Positions 5,658 to 5,693 of a DNA stretch of 5,693 nt are shown here, one piece after another. Position numbers and translations under genes: made by a program. The notes beneath the pieces were generated by a model. It was not told where the DNA came from and ran no database searches. It saw only the letters and a list, made by a program, of their open reading frames with translations. Position 1 is the stretch's first letter; each line of letters opens with the position of its first letter. Source of the DNA: GCA-002731945 sp913047775 (GTDB lineage Bacteria > Pseudomonadota > Alphaproteobacteria > MED-G09); NCBI GenBank assembly GCA_913047775.1, contig CAJWUE010000087.1, positions 1-5,693 of the forward strand, given 5' to 3'.

Positions 5658-5687
5658 ATCATACCTGTAGTGTTTCGTAATGAACAA
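5658..5687 (-). promoter_or_regulatory. Possible promoter of the dehydrogenase-hydrolase pair
   Basis: TTGTTC (5687-5682), an 18-base spacer, then TATGAT (5663-5658, five of six to TATAAT). The transcript would start near 5651 and give a leader of about 28 bases that includes the GAGG ribosome site. The -10 is good and the -35 matches only at its TTG. The window ends six bases further upstream, so operators and any upstream gene are out of view. Confidence 0.45.
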
Positions 5688-5693
5688 TAATTC

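Noticed and set aside
1..5693. Mobile element, CRISPR array, phage or defence system
   Set aside because: No transposase, integrase, direct-repeat array or defence-type domain is seen on either strand. All five genes are ordinary metabolic families.

Overview
The window looks like a piece of an AT-rich alphaproteobacterial chromosome, probably marine. Two things point there: the low G+C judged by eye (no count made), and a clear SAM-II (metA / SAM-alpha) riboswitch, a class known mainly from Alphaproteobacteria. The genus cannot be named from this sequence. All five genes lie on the minus strand, so transcription runs from high to low coordinates, and coding density is high.

Reading in the direction of transcription: (1) 5623-4679 is a zinc-binding medium-chain alcohol dehydrogenase with a possible promoter just upstream. 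It is followed after 9 bases by (2) 4669-3383, a cytoplasmic serine hydrolase of the class C beta-lactamase / esterase family. These two look like one transcription unit. (3) A 169-base leader (3382-3214) holds a possible promoter, a 5' hairpin, a SAM-II riboswitch, a GC-rich hairpin with a nine-T tract, and the ribosome binding site of metY (3213-1921), a PLP-dependent O-acetylhomoserine sulfhydrylase. metY ends at a probable intrinsic terminator (1894-1856). (4) 1832-1035 is a divergent crotonase (enoyl-CoA hydratase/isomerase) and (5) 1020-19 is a CurA/PTGR-like NADP-dependent 2-alkenal or enone reductase. These two are 14 bases apart and probably cotranscribed.

The one clearly interpretable circuit is methionine synthesis. 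MetY makes homocysteine from O-acetylhomoserine and sulfide, homocysteine leads to methionine and SAM, and SAM bound by the leader should shut metY down. The other two gene pairs look like accessory catabolic or detoxifying enzymes with unknown substrates. Their being neighbours of metY does not by itself imply a shared pathway.

I see no mobile element, CRISPR array, tRNA, rRNA or phage gene. The most rewarding part is the metY leader. Its SAM-II aptamer does not sit on the start codon in the usual way. It abuts a nested terminator whose outer stem shares bases with the aptamer pseudoknot and whose 3' arm can also pair with the Shine-Dalgarno sequence. Two predicted starts should be moved inward: the first and last genes are better started at 1020 and 5623 than at their longest ORF starts.
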